DNA from: Paenibacillus sp. ACRRY
GTDB taxonomy: Bacteria > Bacillota > Bacilli > Paenibacillales > Paenibacillaceae
Direction of reading: 5' to 3'
Length of the DNA stretch: 64,000 nucleotides
Assembly: GCF_022346995.1 (NCBI RefSeq)
Contig: NZ_JAKRNM010000001.1
Coordinates: forward strand, 1,922,001-1,986,000
The position numbers and the translations under genes are program-made. Of the stretch, positions 52,016 through 60,786 are shown piece after piece. Numbering within the stretch: position 1 is the first letter of the stretch; every line of letters begins with the position of its first letter. The notes below the pieces were generated by a model. The model had not been told where the DNA came from. It searched no databases and saw only the letters and a list, made by a program, of their open reading frames with translations.

Positions 52016-54088
52016 CTATTTACGTTCAGCTGATCTTCTCAAGACACGGATGTCATACGGCTGCAGAACCAAATGAGCATGAACTGCATCACCATGAAGC
52101 AGGTCCGTATAAGACTGCTTGTCCAGCTCCAGCTGCTTGCTTTCCGGTGTATAGTTCTGTACAAATACATAATCCGATGTACCATCGGTCCGCAGATGCG
52201 CAGTGACTCCTGCTGGAAGTTTGGTATCAAGTGCACGTTCAATTCCCAGATCTGCAATGAGCTTGCCATAGAAATCATCATAGAACGGTGCAGTGAAACG
52301 TGTTGCTATATAATACGCTTTACCCGATCCCAATCGGTTAACGGTTAACGCAGGTCGTCCGGCATAAAAGTCTGAACGATAGGTTGCCAGCGTTTCCGCC
52401 CCTTCCAGATGGATGAGATCACATAATTCGATTGCATCGTATTCGGCCTGCAAACCGAGTTCGTTTCCACTCACAGGAATAGCCCCATTCTGATCCCGGT
52501 CATGCAACCCGTCGATCTCTTCGGACCAGATCCCAAGCGTTTTGCGAAGCGGACCGGGGAAACCTCCCAGGAAGCATAGGTCATTTTCGTTAACGATCCC
52601 TGACCAATAGGTTCCGACGAATGTACCGCCGTTTTCGACAAATCGCTCAATCCGTTCGCCTACACCTTCCCGCACAAGGTAGAGCATCGGTGCGATTAGC
52701 AATTTGTACTTGGATAGATCGGCTTCCATGTCGATTACGTCTAGAGGTACTCCTTTTTTCCAAAACGCATCATAATGCCACTCTACCGTCTGCTCATACT
52801 TCACGCCAATATTACGTGGTCCTTGGGAATCCTTCACTGCCCAGCGGTTCTCCCAGTCAAAGACGATGGCCACCTCTGCCGGAACGGATGTGCCTACAAC
52901 AGCTTCCATTCCTTCGAGAGCCGTTCCTACGTCCGTCACATCCTTAAACACACGTGTGTGTTCATGTCCAACATGATCCACGACAGCGCCATGCAGTTTC
53001 TCGCTGGAGCCTCTGCTCTTTCTCCATTGGAAGTACTGCACACTATCCGAACCATGAGCTACCGCTTGAAGAGAAGACAGCAGATGCATGCCTGGGCGTT
53101 TCAGCTTGCTGGTCTCCTGCCAGTTCGTTGAACTTGGCGTGCTCTCCATCAGCAGGAACGGCTGTCCACCTTTGATCGAACGAACAATGTCATGCATCAT
53201 TGCTATTCTGGAGGCCTGTTTATCTTCCTCGTCCGCATCATGCCATGTCGGGTAGCTGTCCCAGGACAGGAAGTCCAGAATATCGGCAAACTTCCAGTAG
53301 TTCAACCCTTCATAAAATTCCATCAGGTTAGTGGTGACGGGCAGATCCGGATTACTTGCTTTGAGCGGCTTGGTTTCATGCACGATGAAGTCTGCTGTCT
53401 GATCCGTAACGAACCGGCGCCAGTCCAGATTCATTGCATGCACCTGTGTCTCACCATGCGGCGAAGGAGATTCTACCTGACTCCAGTCTGTAACCGTATG
53501 GCTCCAGAACGTAGTCCACCAGGAATGATTCAATTCATCAAGCGTGCCGTATTTATTTTTCACCCAGCCGCGAAAAGCCTCCTGACAATAATCACAATGG
53601 CAATCACCGCCAAATTCATTGGAAATATGCCAGCCGATGATCGCAGGATGATTCGAATAACGTTCGGCGAGTTTCGTATTGATTGCCGTTACCTTTTCCC
53701 GGTATACAGGAGATGTATAACAATGATTATGACGGAAACCGTGCAGGTTGCGAACCCGATTGGCTCCTACACGCAATACCTCCGGGTACTTGGCTGACAT
53801 CCAGGCAGGTCTTGCACCGCTTGGTGTCGCGAGAAAGGCGTAGATACCATTTGCTGCAAACGTATCCAAAATACGATCCAGCCATTCGAATGTATATACC
53901 CCCTCCTCCGGTTCAAGGGATACCCACGAGAAAATGCCAATGGACATCACGTTGCACTTGGCAAGCTTCATCAGGCGGATATCTTCTTCCAGCACCTCAG
54001 GATATTTGAGCCATTGCTCCGGGTTATAATCTGCACCATGCAGCATATGCGGCACCTTTGTACTTACAGGTGGAAATTTATAAGTCAT
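52016..54088 (-). CDS. GH42 beta-galactosidase
   Basis: 690 residues. The acid/base is Glu158 in GWHISNEFGG and the nucleophile Glu315 in LLMESTPSSTNW. A zinc-binding cysteine cluster (C123, C163, C165, C168) is present as in GH42 enzymes of the Thermus type. A trimerisation domain (about 395-615) and a C-terminal beta domain follow. No signal peptide, so it hydrolyses beta-galactosides in the cytoplasm. AAGGAG precedes the ATG. It is the last gene of the galactan operon, 36 bases after the GH53 gene; similar to GanA of Bacillus subtilis. Confidence 0.93.
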   Translation of the reverse strand: MTYKFPPVSTKVPHMLHGADYNPEQWLKYPEVLEEDIRLMKLAKCNVMSIGIFSWVSLEPEEGVYTFEWLDRILDTFAANGIYAFLATPSGARPAWMSAKYPEVLRVGANRVRNLHGFRHNHCYTSPVYREKVTAINTKLAERYSNHPAIIGWHISNEFGGDCHCDYCQEAFRGWVKNKYGTLDELNHSWWTTFWSHTVTDWSQVESPSPHGETQVHAMNLDWRRFVTDQTADFIVHETKPLKASNPDLPVTTNLMEFYEGLNYWKFADILDFLSWDSYPTWHDADEEDKQASRIAMMHDIVRSIKGGQPFLLMESTPSSTNWQETSKLKRPGMHLLSSLQAVAHGSDSVQYFQWRKSRGSSEKLHGAVVDHVGHEHTRVFKDVTDVGTALEGMEAVVGTSVPAEVAIVFDWENRWAVKDSQGPRNIGVKYEQTVEWHYDAFWKKGVPLDVIDMEADLSKYKLLIAPMLYLVREGVGERIERFVENGGTFVGTYWSGIVNENDLCFLGGFPGPLRKTLGIWSEEIDGLHDRDQNGAIPVSGNELGLQAEYDAIELCDLIHLEGAETLATYRSDFYAGRPALTVNRLGSGKAYYIATRFTAPFYDDFYGKLIADLGIERALDTKLPAGVTAHLRTDGTSDYVFVQNYTPESKQLELDKQSYTDLLHGDAVHAHLVLQPYDIRVLRRSAERK

Positions 54089-54124
54089 ATTTCGAGTCTC
54101 CTTGTCCTTATGTTTAATAGTTCT

Positions 54125-55237
54125 CTATCTGATCAATGCCGAGCCCTTCGGCGTATCCGTTTCGGATTCTCCCGAAATTGCCTCAGCCTTCAAAGCTGTA
54201 AACGATTCCAATTTGCAGCCTTTAAAATCAAACATCGTCAAATTGCCCCAGTTGTTCGGATGTCCAACAGACCATTCCGGCTTACTCGGGATCCATGCAG
54301 GTTCCCAATAGTAAAAACCTTGACCCAATCCTCCCGAAACCTCCCGAATTATCTGGAGTAAGTCCTGCAGGTAGCGCGCTTGGCCTTCCACACTTGCCGG
54401 ATAACCTGGCAGCAGCAGATCTTCCTGATTCAGGATCCACTCGTGATCTTCAGGTTGTTCCAGTGTCCAGGGATAAGCGGTTTCAACCACGTTAATGGGC
54501 TTGCCGTATCTGGCGGCGAGGTCATGCAAATTGTCACGCAGCGCGTCCAATGTTCCATGCCACCAAGGATAATACGAGAGTCCAATTGTATCGAATTCCA
54601 CGCCAAGTTCTTCGAAACGGTCGTAAAACTTCCGGCTTTCCACGTTATCCCCGCCACGATCAATATGAATCATGATGTTGATATTGGAATCTACGGATTT
54701 AACAGCAGCAATACCGTACTTCACCAGTCCTGCAAAACGTTCCCACTGTTCATCGGTGTCGTGCTCTTCACCGCTTACCCGTCCTTCATCCCACAGCATG
54801 CCAGGGGTAATTTCATTCCCAACCTGCACCATGTCAGGCAGCGCGTCATGCTCTTTTAACGTGCGAAGCACATCTGCTGTATACGTGCACACCGCCCGCT
54901 GAAGCTCTTCATAAGACAGATTCTCCCACGCTTTGGGCTTCCACTGGTTGGCCGGGTCAGCCCAGCGATCCGAGTAATGGAAGTCGAGCAGAAATTGCAG
55001 CCCTTGTTCTTTGATCCGTTTGGCAATCGCTACGGTTCGCTCCAGATTGCAGAATCCTCCCACAGGATCGTTCCAAATTCGCAGACGAATCGCATTAGAA
55101 CCGTTCACCTTCAGGATGGACAGCAGGTCCTGTTCCTTGCCGTCCGTGTCGCTGTAGCTCCCTCCATGCTGCTCAATTTCATCCATAAAAGACACATCCA
55201 TCCCAAGAATGAATGGCTTTTTCTCCAAGTTGCTCAC
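54125..55237 (-). CDS. GH53 endo-beta-1,4-galactanase without signal peptide
   Basis: 370 residues from GTG 55237, chosen because GGAGG is 8 bases upstream; the ATG five codons earlier overlaps that site. Catalytic Glu142 lies in VQVGNEITPG and Glu252 in VVETAYPW. LRIWNDPVGG and FLLDFHYSDRWADP are GH53 signatures. There is no room for a longer N-terminus, since the preceding permease gene ends 38 bases upstream, so it is cytoplasmic, unlike secreted GanB-type enzymes. It probably shortens imported galacto-oligosaccharides before GH42 acts on them. Confidence 0.9.
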   Translation of the reverse strand: MSNLEKKPFILGMDVSFMDEIEQHGGSYSDTDGKEQDLLSILKVNGSNAIRLRIWNDPVGGFCNLERTVAIAKRIKEQGLQFLLDFHYSDRWADPANQWKPKAWENLSYEELQRAVCTYTADVLRTLKEHDALPDMVQVGNEITPGMLWDEGRVSGEEHDTDEQWERFAGLVKYGIAAVKSVDSNINIMIHIDRGGDNVESRKFYDRFEELGVEFDTIGLSYYPWWHGTLDALRDNLHDLAARYGKPINVVETAYPWTLEQPEDHEWILNQEDLLLPGYPASVEGQARYLQDLLQIIREVSGGLGQGFYYWEPAWIPSKPEWSVGHPNNWGNLTMFDFKGCKLESFTALKAEAISGESETDTPKGSALIR

Positions 55238-55275
55238 TTGTTCAACCTCCATCGGATTAGATTTAGCGACCAGGC

Positions 55276-56154
55276 TCAGCCTTTAACTGAACCCAGTGTC
55301 ATGCCTTTGACAAAGAAACGCTGCAGGAACGGGTAAACAATCAGAATTGGGGCACTCCCGATAAAGATCTGTGCAGCTCTTACCGTAGTTTGCGAGAGAG
55401 CCTCCATTTCTTTCGGATTCATGCTCATACTGCTCATATCCCGTCCAATAATGACCGTTTGCATAAATGTAGCCAGTGGATAATCCTTGGCGTTATTCAT
55501 GTATAACAGACCGTCAAACCAGGAATTCCAGTGGAACACCATGCTAAACAAGGCAATGGTAGCAATGGACGGCATTGATATGGGCAGGAAGATCGTGAAC
55601 AGTGTTCTGAAATGGTTGGCTCCATCCATCAGTGCCGCTTCTTCCAGCTCTTTTGGAATACCGCGGAAGAAGTTCAACATGAGAATGACCAGGAAGGTGT
55701 TGACTGCTCCCGGGAGTACCAGCACCCAGAAGGAATCCATCAGGCCGATCTTCTGAATAACCATATAGAACGGAACCAGTCCCCCATTAAAGATCATACT
55801 AAAAACGAAAATCCATGAATATATCGTTCTTCCCTTAAATTCACTATTTTCTTTGGATAACGGGTATGCCGCCAAAAAGGTAATCAGCAGGGTAATCGCT
55901 GTACCAATGACGGTACGAAGCAGTGAGATCCAAAGTGAGTTCAGGAAGATGGGGTTATTCATCGTTTTTTTGTAGGCCTCAAGCGAGAAGCCGACTGGCC
56001 AGAGATTGACCAGATTCGCATCGGCGGCTGCCTTCGAGCTGAAGGACACCGCCAGAACATGGATCATCGGTACGATACACATGATGGCTACCAGAATCAG
56101 AAAGCAGGTGTTAATTATATTGAACACGCGATAAGGCATTGATTTGTGATACAT
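55276..56154 (-). CDS. Carbohydrate ABC transporter permease (LplC/YtcP type)
   Basis: 292 residues, six TM segments, with the EAA loop EEAALMDGANHFRTLFTIFLPIS (about 192-214) that contacts the ATPase. It pairs with the upstream permease. It begins 30 bases after that gene. AGAAGGGA precedes the ATG. No ATPase gene is in the cluster, so a shared MsmX-like ATPase is the likely energy subunit (family expectation). Confidence 0.9.
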   Translation of the reverse strand: MYHKSMPYRVFNIINTCFLILVAIMCIVPMIHVLAVSFSSKAAADANLVNLWPVGFSLEAYKKTMNNPIFLNSLWISLLRTVIGTAITLLITFLAAYPLSKENSEFKGRTIYSWIFVFSMIFNGGLVPFYMVIQKIGLMDSFWVLVLPGAVNTFLVILMLNFFRGIPKELEEAALMDGANHFRTLFTIFLPISMPSIATIALFSMVFHWNSWFDGLLYMNNAKDYPLATFMQTVIIGRDMSSMSMNPKEMEALSQTTVRAAQIFIGSAPILIVYPFLQRFFVKGMTLGSVKG

Positions 56155-56184
56155 CGTGGTCCCTTCTTTCTTTTGTTCATTCGA

Positions 56185-57075
56185 TTAGAATATGCGGTAT
56201 CCGGCGTACTTTTTGGCTAAGCTGTAGGATACAAGGATCAATATCATGCTGATCACCGACTTGAACAATCCAATTGCCGTAGCGAAGCCCATCTCGCCAT
56301 TTTGCATGGCTGAACGATATACGAATGTATCAATGATGTCACCTGTTTGATAGACGAGCGGATTGTACAAGTTGAAAATCTGGTCAAATCCGGCATTAAG
56401 TACATTTCCGAGTGCCAGTGTCCCAACGACCATCAGCATCGGCACAAGTGAAGGCACCGTGATGTGCAGCGTTTGTTTCCATCTTCCAGCTCCATCGATT
56501 TCTGCTGCTTCGTAGAGCGCGGGATTAATCCCGGCAAGAGCAGCCAGAAACACGATCATGTTATAGCCAAATTCCTTCCACACATCCGTCAGAATGACCG
56601 TCGTACGGAACCAGCTGTTATCACCAAGGAAAAAGTATGGCCCGAGTCCGAAACTTCCCAAAACCCGGTTAACCAAGCCACCTGTTGACAGCAGATCGAT
56701 CAAAATCCCGCCCAGGATAACCCAGGACAAGAAGTGAGGCAGATACACCAGTGTCTGAATGGTTCGTTGTATAGCCATCTTGCGAATCTCATTTAGCAAA
56801 ATGGCGAAAACAAAGGGTACAAATAAATTAAATATCAGTTTAAGTACAGCAATGATCAATGTATTCCATATCACCTGTAGGCTGTCTTGACGTTCAAACA
56901 AGAATCGGAAGTTATCCAGCCCAACCCATTCCGAGCCGCTAATGCCAAGCCAAGGCTTAAAGTTTTGAAATGCCATGACAATGCCGCCCATAGGAATATA
57001 ACTGAATATGATCAGAAAGATGATGGCTGGCAGCAGCATTACGTGAAATGGCCAAGTTCGTTTCAAAGTTCTCAT
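56185..57075 (-). CDS. Carbohydrate ABC transporter permease (LplB/YteP type)
   Basis: 296 residues, six TM segments, with the EAA motif YEAAEIDGAGRWKQTLHITVPSL (about 187-209). GGGGGAG precedes the ATG. It works with the LplC-type permease to form the membrane channel for galacto-oligosaccharides. It is separated from the binding-protein gene by a terminator and a second promoter. Confidence 0.9.
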   Translation of the reverse strand: MRTLKRTWPFHVMLLPAIIFLIIFSYIPMGGIVMAFQNFKPWLGISGSEWVGLDNFRFLFERQDSLQVIWNTLIIAVLKLIFNLFVPFVFAILLNEIRKMAIQRTIQTLVYLPHFLSWVILGGILIDLLSTGGLVNRVLGSFGLGPYFFLGDNSWFRTTVILTDVWKEFGYNMIVFLAALAGINPALYEAAEIDGAGRWKQTLHITVPSLVPMLMVVGTLALGNVLNAGFDQIFNLYNPLVYQTGDIIDTFVYRSAMQNGEMGFATAIGLFKSVISMILILVSYSLAKKYAGYRIF

Positions 57076-57131
57076 GATTGCTCCCCCTGTAATTCTTCCT
57101 ACTCAAGGCTTCCTGAGTGGCTTATACTGCG

Positions 57132-57158
57132 ATTATATCAACCGTTTACGTGGGTCAA
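57132..57158 (-). promoter_or_regulatory. Internal promoter before the permease genes
   Basis: Minus-strand TTGACC (57153-57158), 15-base spacer, TATAAT (57132-57137). The spacer contains GTAAACGG, a weak cre-like core with three mismatches. The 15-base spacing is short, so activity is uncertain. Confidence 0.45.
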
Positions 57159-57250
57159 ACAGCACATAAAAGCAATATAAATGGCACAAAAGCAACCACT
57201 TTGGACTAGCACCCCTATCAAGCAAAATGGATAGTCACAACGACAAAAAA

Positions 57251-57277
57251 GCGCACAGACTTCTACTGTCTGTGCGC
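57251..57277 (-). terminator. Terminator between the binding protein and permease genes
   Basis: GCGCACAGAC pairs perfectly with GTCTGTGCGC around a 7-base loop. On the minus strand a T6 run follows. It lies 9 bases after the binding-protein stop codon. Confidence 0.9.
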
Positions 57278-57286
57278 CGAAAATCA

Positions 57287-58969
57287 TTATTTTTTTACGC
57301 TATCATACCACTCGTTGACCTCTTGTGTGATCTGGTCACCACCGCCTGATTTCCACGTTTGAACAAAGGTATCAAACGCATCTATAGGATTTTTGCCATA
57401 AATGATTTCATTAAATGCCTGATTCTCGATTTTGTTCAGATAGTCGAGCTTGGACTTCATCGTTGTCGTCGTCGGACCTGTGAACATGTTCTTGAATGAG
57501 ATCTCTTCCTGACCAAGCAGTACTTTCGCTGCAGCTGGCGTTTCCTTACCGTAGTTGACGGCAACATCCTTCTCCAGCTTCGTTTCAGGCTCTTTGCCGT
57601 CTGCCAGGTTCAACAGTGCTTTCATCTGTGCATCCGGAATACGGGCACCATCACGCACAAGCAGATAACGGACAACGTTCACATATCCGCCTTCGATTTC
57701 ATCAATCGGCATTTGTTTACCGTCAGCATCCAATTGATAGTCATACTTTTCAAACAGACCGTTATCATACGGGCTTCCTGGTGCAGGATCCGCATAGTTG
57801 TCGAACAGGTAGTTTTCATAAGTAAAGAAGGCTTCAGGATGCTCCATGTCTTTCTTAATCAGGATAACACCATTTACAAACTGTGTACCATGACGCATGG
57901 CTTTACCTTCAGGTCCTACTGGAATTTCGATCGGCTTCCAAACGGCACTCGGCACATTTTTCACTGTATCCAGCAGCGGCCATCCGCTCATCCAGTAAGG
58001 GCCTGGAATAATACCCGCTGTACCCGCTACAGCAGGCTCTGCCGTTTTATTCTCATCCCACAAAGCTGCTTCCTGTGGAATATATCCCTTTTGCAGCCAC
58101 TCGCTCAGTTTGGTCAAACCTTGTTTCATGCCAGGGTTGATGGAGCCATACTCCAGCTTACCATCTGCACCCAGATTCCATTGGAACGGCAGCGTACCGT
58201 AAGCACCGAAAATCCAGGATGGATCACCCATCCAAGTATTCATGGACGTTTTGAAACCGATACTCAGTGGAGTGACCTTGTCTGGAGCCAAACCATCCGG
58301 GTTTTTGTTTTTGAACGCTTCCATTACGGTTTCCAGTTCGTCAATCGTTTTTGGCGCTTTCATATTCAGCTTGTCCAGCCAGTCCTGACGGATCCAGAGC
58401 AGGTAGTCATTGTTGTAGGCATAGTCGAGTACCGGTATACCCATTCTTTTGCCATCACGGCTGTACTGGTTCCATACGTTCGGATCCTGCTCCATTGCTT
58501 TCTTCCAAGTATCGGATGCGTATTTATCGAAAAGTCGACCAACTTCCTGATACATGCCGGAGTCAATTAAATCCTGAGCGAGCAGGTTGTCGCCCACCGT
58601 TACCACGTCAGGCATCTCCTGACCGGAAGACATCGCCAGGCGAAGCTTCGTTGCAAACGCACCATTGGTGTCCGTAACGGACCACAGGGATTTGATATTG
58701 ATACCGAACTTCTCTTTGGCCCACTTGGTTGCCACGTTGTTTTCCATCGATTCACCATTTTTGAACTTCAGCTCCGGGTCAATCCCCCATGCTGTCGTAA
58801 TGGTTACTTCAGGATCATATTTTTCTTTGTATTCGTTTTCAATGGCAGACGAGCTGGAGCTCGCACTCTCACCGCCACTGCCTCCACCGCATGCAGTAAG
58901 AATGACAGCCAAACACGTTGTCGTAGCCAGGAGCGGCAGCCATCTCTTTTTTGTAGATTTCGCTCTCAT
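57287..58969 (-). CDS. Oligosaccharide-binding lipoprotein (LplA/YtcQ type)
   Basis: 560 residues. Signal peptide with lipobox LTAC (Cys27) and a Gly/Ser-rich linker. The large extracellular solute-binding domain shows the pattern typical of LplA-type proteins (for example MNTWMGDPSWIFGAYG and NGVILIKKDMEHPEAFF). It captures galacto-oligosaccharides outside the membrane and delivers them to the permeases. GAGGGGG precedes the ATG. A -10-like TATAAT lies about 40 bases upstream (59009-59014), with the dyad AGGCCT-GCC-AGGCCT (59014-59028) beside it, a possible binding site for the response regulator. Confidence 0.9.
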   Translation of the reverse strand: MRAKSTKKRWLPLLATTTCLAVILTACGGGSGGESASSSSSAIENEYKEKYDPEVTITTAWGIDPELKFKNGESMENNVATKWAKEKFGINIKSLWSVTDTNGAFATKLRLAMSSGQEMPDVVTVGDNLLAQDLIDSGMYQEVGRLFDKYASDTWKKAMEQDPNVWNQYSRDGKRMGIPVLDYAYNNDYLLWIRQDWLDKLNMKAPKTIDELETVMEAFKNKNPDGLAPDKVTPLSIGFKTSMNTWMGDPSWIFGAYGTLPFQWNLGADGKLEYGSINPGMKQGLTKLSEWLQKGYIPQEAALWDENKTAEPAVAGTAGIIPGPYWMSGWPLLDTVKNVPSAVWKPIEIPVGPEGKAMRHGTQFVNGVILIKKDMEHPEAFFTYENYLFDNYADPAPGSPYDNGLFEKYDYQLDADGKQMPIDEIEGGYVNVVRYLLVRDGARIPDAQMKALLNLADGKEPETKLEKDVAVNYGKETPAAAKVLLGQEEISFKNMFTGPTTTTMKSKLDYLNKIENQAFNEIIYGKNPIDAFDTFVQTWKSGGGDQITQEVNEWYDSVKK

Positions 58970-59008
58970 TGTTGTTCCCCCTCAATCAATCGTTTTGGTT
59001 ACCCTTTC

Positions 59009-59028
59009 ATTATAGGCCTGCCAGGCCT
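59009..59028 (-). promoter_or_regulatory. -10 element and dyad before the binding-protein gene
   Basis: Minus-strand TATAAT (59009-59014) is overlapped by the inverted repeat AGGCCTGCCAGGCCT (59014-59028). No good -35 is seen, which would fit an activator-dependent promoter. Confidence 0.4.
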
Positions 59029-59097
59029 TTCAGCCTATGTCACGAAAACAAGATTTCTGCACCTTTGACAACCTATATATTGGAATGGAGGATGAAA

Positions 59098-60720
59098 TTA
59101 TGCCTGGTCACGGAATTCATTCGGCGTCATGCCGTAATGCTTTTTGAACATTTTGCTGAAATATTGTGGATTTTGATATCCAAGTTCACTCGTAATTTCG
59201 TAAATCTTCTTATTGCTGTTCTTCAGCAGATACAGTGCGCGCTCCATCCGCATACGAATCATGTAGTCCCCGAGTCCTTCACCCGTTTCGGCTTTGTAAA
59301 TCTTCGACAGATAAACGGGATGCAGGTATACCTTGTCGGCAATCATCTTCACGGACAGATCCTGCCCCGTATCTCTGGTAACCATCTCCTGAACCTGCTT
59401 GATAACATGCCTGCGGCTCTGGGTTCCCGCCTGATCGGACAACTCTTCCTGAAGCTTCGCAAGCATTTCCGTAGCCCAGCGTCGCAACCGTTCGGGAGAT
59501 TGGATCAACTGATGTGCCAGCAGCAGGTCAAAGCCTGCATGATCGATCTCGTGCACCAGATGACCCTGCTTGTGCGCGATATACATGAACGCATTGGTCA
59601 CAGACAAATACATCTCATATACGTGCTCTCTGGACAAACACACCCGATCTGCCGCGTCAAATACAGCATTAAGCTTGCTTGCTGCAGCTTCCCACTGCTT
59701 CGTTTCGAGTAACTGGGGCAAAACGGGAGGTTTATAGAGTTCTTCCAGCGCTTGTGCTGCATCGTTATCCATCCGCTGGGACCTATCCTTATCCATGAAA
59801 ATGATCTTGTTCTCTTCTGGTCCGGAAAGGACAAGTGATCCCAGACTTCGGCGGTAAGCCGCGGTCATTTCTCTAAAAGGAAACGGAGGTGTGACTACCA
59901 TGGACAGATCGCCCTGCAAATACCGAATGACATGCTCCCGGAAGGTACCTACCGGTCCGGTCAAAGCTTCCTGACTCATTGTTGCTCCGTCCACCCGAAC
60001 TTGATGCTGTAGAAACATGACCAGACATTCATGCGGCCCTCGTCCAAACCAGACTCTGAACTGGTCCCCGAGAACTTCCTCTGCAATGTTGCCAACCGCA
60101 AAGTCCATCAGGTCCAGTGATTGCTGATCCATGGAAGAGAATCGACCTGTAAGACGAATGAGGAGCATAACCACAGGTTGTTCGGGTTCAAGTCCAATCT
60201 CATATTGCTGCAGCTGTTCGCGTAGCGCACGCGTTGTAATTTCACGGCCAAGCAGCAGATCATGCATCAGATTTTCACGCAAAATTTTATAATCCGACTT
60301 CCGGCTGTACAGGAGCCGGTGATATTTGTCAAACTCATCCCACTCCCCACGGAGGGACGTGATCGCAGCAGAGACGGAAGCCATAAATTCTTCATCATTG
60401 ACGGGTTTCAGAATATAATCGGATGCCTGCAGCTGGATTGCCTTTTTGGCATAATCAAAATCACTATGCCCCGTCAGCAGAATACAACGGATATGAGACC
60501 ATCTGCTGCTCACCTCTTCAATCAGGTCCAATCCGGTCATACCCGGCATACGAATATCGGTAACGACGATATCTACCGCATTTTCCTCCATGATCTCCAG
60601 CGCTTCTTTGCCGGACGCTGCACGAAGTACCGTCGTTACTCCCAGCTCTCCCCACGGGATGGTCATTTCAAGACTTTCCGTTACATACGTTTCGTCATCC
60701 ACCAGCAGTATATCGATCAA
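59098..60720 (-). CDS. YesN-type response regulator (REC plus AraC HTH)
   Basis: 540 residues. The receiver domain has D8-D9, phospho-acceptor D55 (VTDIRMPG) and K105. A helical linker follows. The C-terminal tandem AraC helix-turn-helix is clear (IADKVYLHPVYLSKIYKAETGEGLGDY and ELGYQNPQYFSKMFKKHYGMTPNEF). The start is TTG with GGGAG about 10 bases upstream. It lies 66 bases after the kinase gene and should activate the downstream transport and hydrolase genes when galactan fragments are sensed. Confidence 0.9.
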   Translation of the reverse strand: MIDILLVDDETYVTESLEMTIPWGELGVTTVLRAASGKEALEIMEENAVDIVVTDIRMPGMTGLDLIEEVSSRWSHIRCILLTGHSDFDYAKKAIQLQASDYILKPVNDEEFMASVSAAITSLRGEWDEFDKYHRLLYSRKSDYKILRENLMHDLLLGREITTRALREQLQQYEIGLEPEQPVVMLLIRLTGRFSSMDQQSLDLMDFAVGNIAEEVLGDQFRVWFGRGPHECLVMFLQHQVRVDGATMSQEALTGPVGTFREHVIRYLQGDLSMVVTPPFPFREMTAAYRRSLGSLVLSGPEENKIIFMDKDRSQRMDNDAAQALEELYKPPVLPQLLETKQWEAAASKLNAVFDAADRVCLSREHVYEMYLSVTNAFMYIAHKQGHLVHEIDHAGFDLLLAHQLIQSPERLRRWATEMLAKLQEELSDQAGTQSRRHVIKQVQEMVTRDTGQDLSVKMIADKVYLHPVYLSKIYKAETGEGLGDYMIRMRMERALYLLKNSNKKIYEITSELGYQNPQYFSKMFKKHYGMTPNEFRDQA

Positions 60721-60786
60721 CGTTCGTCACTCCCTGTCTGCTACATTCGCAATATATTTTCACTCTCGAAAAGCGGTCAATGGCTG

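Noticed and set aside
53192..53797. Long plus-strand open frame (about 200 codons) over the GH42 gene
   Set aside because: It is antisense to a clear enzyme with full catalytic motifs. Its translation is rich in Arg, His and Cys, has no recognisable domain, and no ribosome site precedes it.
57713..58570. Plus-strand open frame of 285 codons over the binding-protein gene
   Set aside because: Antisense to a well supported lipoprotein gene, no domain, atypical composition, and no ribosome site.
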